Positions 23,297 through 23,838 of a stretch of DNA of 23,838 nucleotides are shown piece after piece (positions within the stretch are counted from its first letter, which is position 1; each line of letters opens with the position of its first letter). Position numbers and translations under genes: made by a program. This DNA comes from CAZWHE01 sp964633825 (GTDB lineage Bacteria > Planctomycetota > B15-G4 > CAYZWU01): the NCBI GenBank assembly GCA_964633825.1, contig CAZWHE010000052.1, positions 1-23,838 on the forward strand, given 5' to 3'. The notes under the pieces are model-generated. The model searched no databases. It was given only the letters and a program-made list of their open reading frames with translations, and was not told the origin of the DNA.

Positions 23297-23838
23297 TCAA
23301 TTCCCCCGGAATTCACCCCGGATTCGAAGATCATCAAACACAGCATCCAGAACGGGTTTGATCTCGCACCAACGACCCTTCAGACCGGCGGGACGCCTTC
23401 TCAGAATCGTTTCTCCATCGACGATCAAAAGAAGCTCGGCGCCGTCCCACCTCATCTCGATCGTATACCGCTCCCCCCGATTGAAACCAAAGGGGACGGG
23501 GTGCCCTTTCTTGGGCTTTGTCTCGCCGAGGCCGGGAAAGAAGAAATGATCTCTCCATTCGCTGAGATCTCCCGACCAGGCCGCGGCCTGGCCCGGGGCC
23601 GACGCGTCGGAAAAACTCCTGATCCCCAGGCTCTCTCCGAAAAAATAGAGAAGAAGACAACAAGGCCCTTCCCCTGTCAGTGGGGGAGTGTACTCGAAGG
23701 AAAGAGAGAGCGGCGACGATGGATTGAAGTTCCGGGCAAGGCGGAATCCGACGCGGTCGTCGAACGGAGAAGGCCCCGATCCCGTTGTTCTGAGAGCGGT
23801 GAAGACGAGCCGGCCCTTTTTGACCGAAAATCCCTGGT
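23297..23838 (-). CDS. Lectin/glucanase-like (LamG-type) domain protein, C-terminal part, runs off window
   Basis: The minus-strand frame is open from the window edge (first full codon at 23836) to TGA 23299-23297, giving 179 residues. Beta-strand-rich sequence reads VGFRLARNFNPSSPLSLSFEY ... LLLYFFGESLGIRSFSDA ... RGERYTIEMRWDGAELLLIVDGETILRR ... LDAVFDDLRIRGE and then stops. The order 'strand-LSFEYT, W/F-rich core, RYTIEMRWDGxxxxLxVDG, FDDLRIxGxx' is that of concanavalin-A-like jelly-roll domains (LamG, DUF1080-like), which bind or cut glycans. No catalytic acid pair can be assigned from the visible part. The N-terminus lies outside the window. The stop is within 6 nt of the next gene's start, so the two are probably translated together. 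Two other minus frames here are open in places but have an Arg/Ser-rich, non-protein-like content. Confidence 0.7.
   Translation of the reverse strand, partial: QGFSVKKGRLVFTALRTTGSGPSPFDDRVGFRLARNFNPSSPLSLSFEYTPPLTGEGPCCLLLYFFGESLGIRSFSDASAPGQAAAWSGDLSEWRDHFFFPGLGETKPKKGHPVPFGFNRGERYTIEMRWDGAELLLIVDGETILRRRPAGLKGRWCEIKPVLDAVFDDLRIRGEFRGN

Noticed and set aside
23334..23663. 109-aa minus-strand open frame
   Set aside because: It overlaps the better frame ending at 23297, which has beta-domain motifs (RYTIEMRWDG, FDDLRIRGE); this one is Arg/Ser-rich and motif-free.

Overview
The window is a chromosomal stretch of a Gram-negative bacterium. Three things point to an outer membrane: an apolipoprotein N-acyltransferase, a lipoprotein adaptor plus RND pump, and further lipobox proteins. 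The lineage is not certain. A lectin-like 'FDDLRIRGE' tail, stacked carboxypeptidase-regulatory-like repeats and an SMC-like TM/coiled-coil/beta protein remind me of planctomycete or PVC-type and related uncultured phyla, but this is an impression and not a placement. No phage, IS element, CRISPR array or integron was seen. The only repeat of note is a 21-bp palindromic duplication inside the RND gene.

Layout. (i) 1-4018, minus strand: mreB, mreC, mreD and the 5' part of a PBP2 gene (mrdA). This is a tightly packed cell-elongation operon, with 1-nt and 4-nt overlaps at the mreC/mreD and mreD/mrdA joins. (ii) 4218-5334, minus: a 55-aa basic/TM microprotein and a 282-aa membrane-anchored coiled-coil protein. 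Both are served by a consensus sigma-70 promoter (TTGACA-16-TATAAT) and closed by a strong hairpin terminator. (iii) 5572-7269, minus: lnt. (iv) 7397-12531, plus: RND adaptor lipoprotein and an unusually long (1252 aa) RND transporter, overlapping by 4 nt. (v) 12723-12798: tRNA-Ala(CGC), followed by a two-way terminator. (vi) 12834-15934, minus: fhs, a YugP-like membrane zinc peptidase, and an FchA-type cyclohydrolase. These form one likely operon for tetrahydrofolate C1 metabolism. (vii) 16151-18198, plus: NifU (full three-domain type) and NifS, an Fe-S assembly pair with a 1-nt overlap and no nitrogenase genes in view. (viii) 18220-23838, minus: a lectin-like protein (partial), a 65x-aa lipoprotein, RimK-type ATP-grasp ligase, and a membrane-anchored protein with about six carboxypeptidase-regulatory-like domains.

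How the parts fit. Regions i-iii concern envelope growth and lipoprotein maturation. Region iv is an efflux system that depends on lnt to mature its adaptor. Region vi activates formate to formyl-THF (Fhs) and interconverts formyl/methenyl-THF (FchA), as in the methyl branch of the Wood-Ljungdahl pathway or in formate assimilation. Region vii supplies Fe-S clusters. Region viii is an uncharacterised envelope cluster that carries a glutamate ligase.

The least ordinary features are these: an MreC with almost no coiled coil and a degenerate second beta domain, beside a separate TM-coiled-coil-beta protein and a microprotein; a PBP2 whose N-terminal pedestal is greatly enlarged; an RND pump with a palindromic in-frame insertion, a charged insert and extra hydrophobic helices; and the RimK/repeat-protein envelope cluster.
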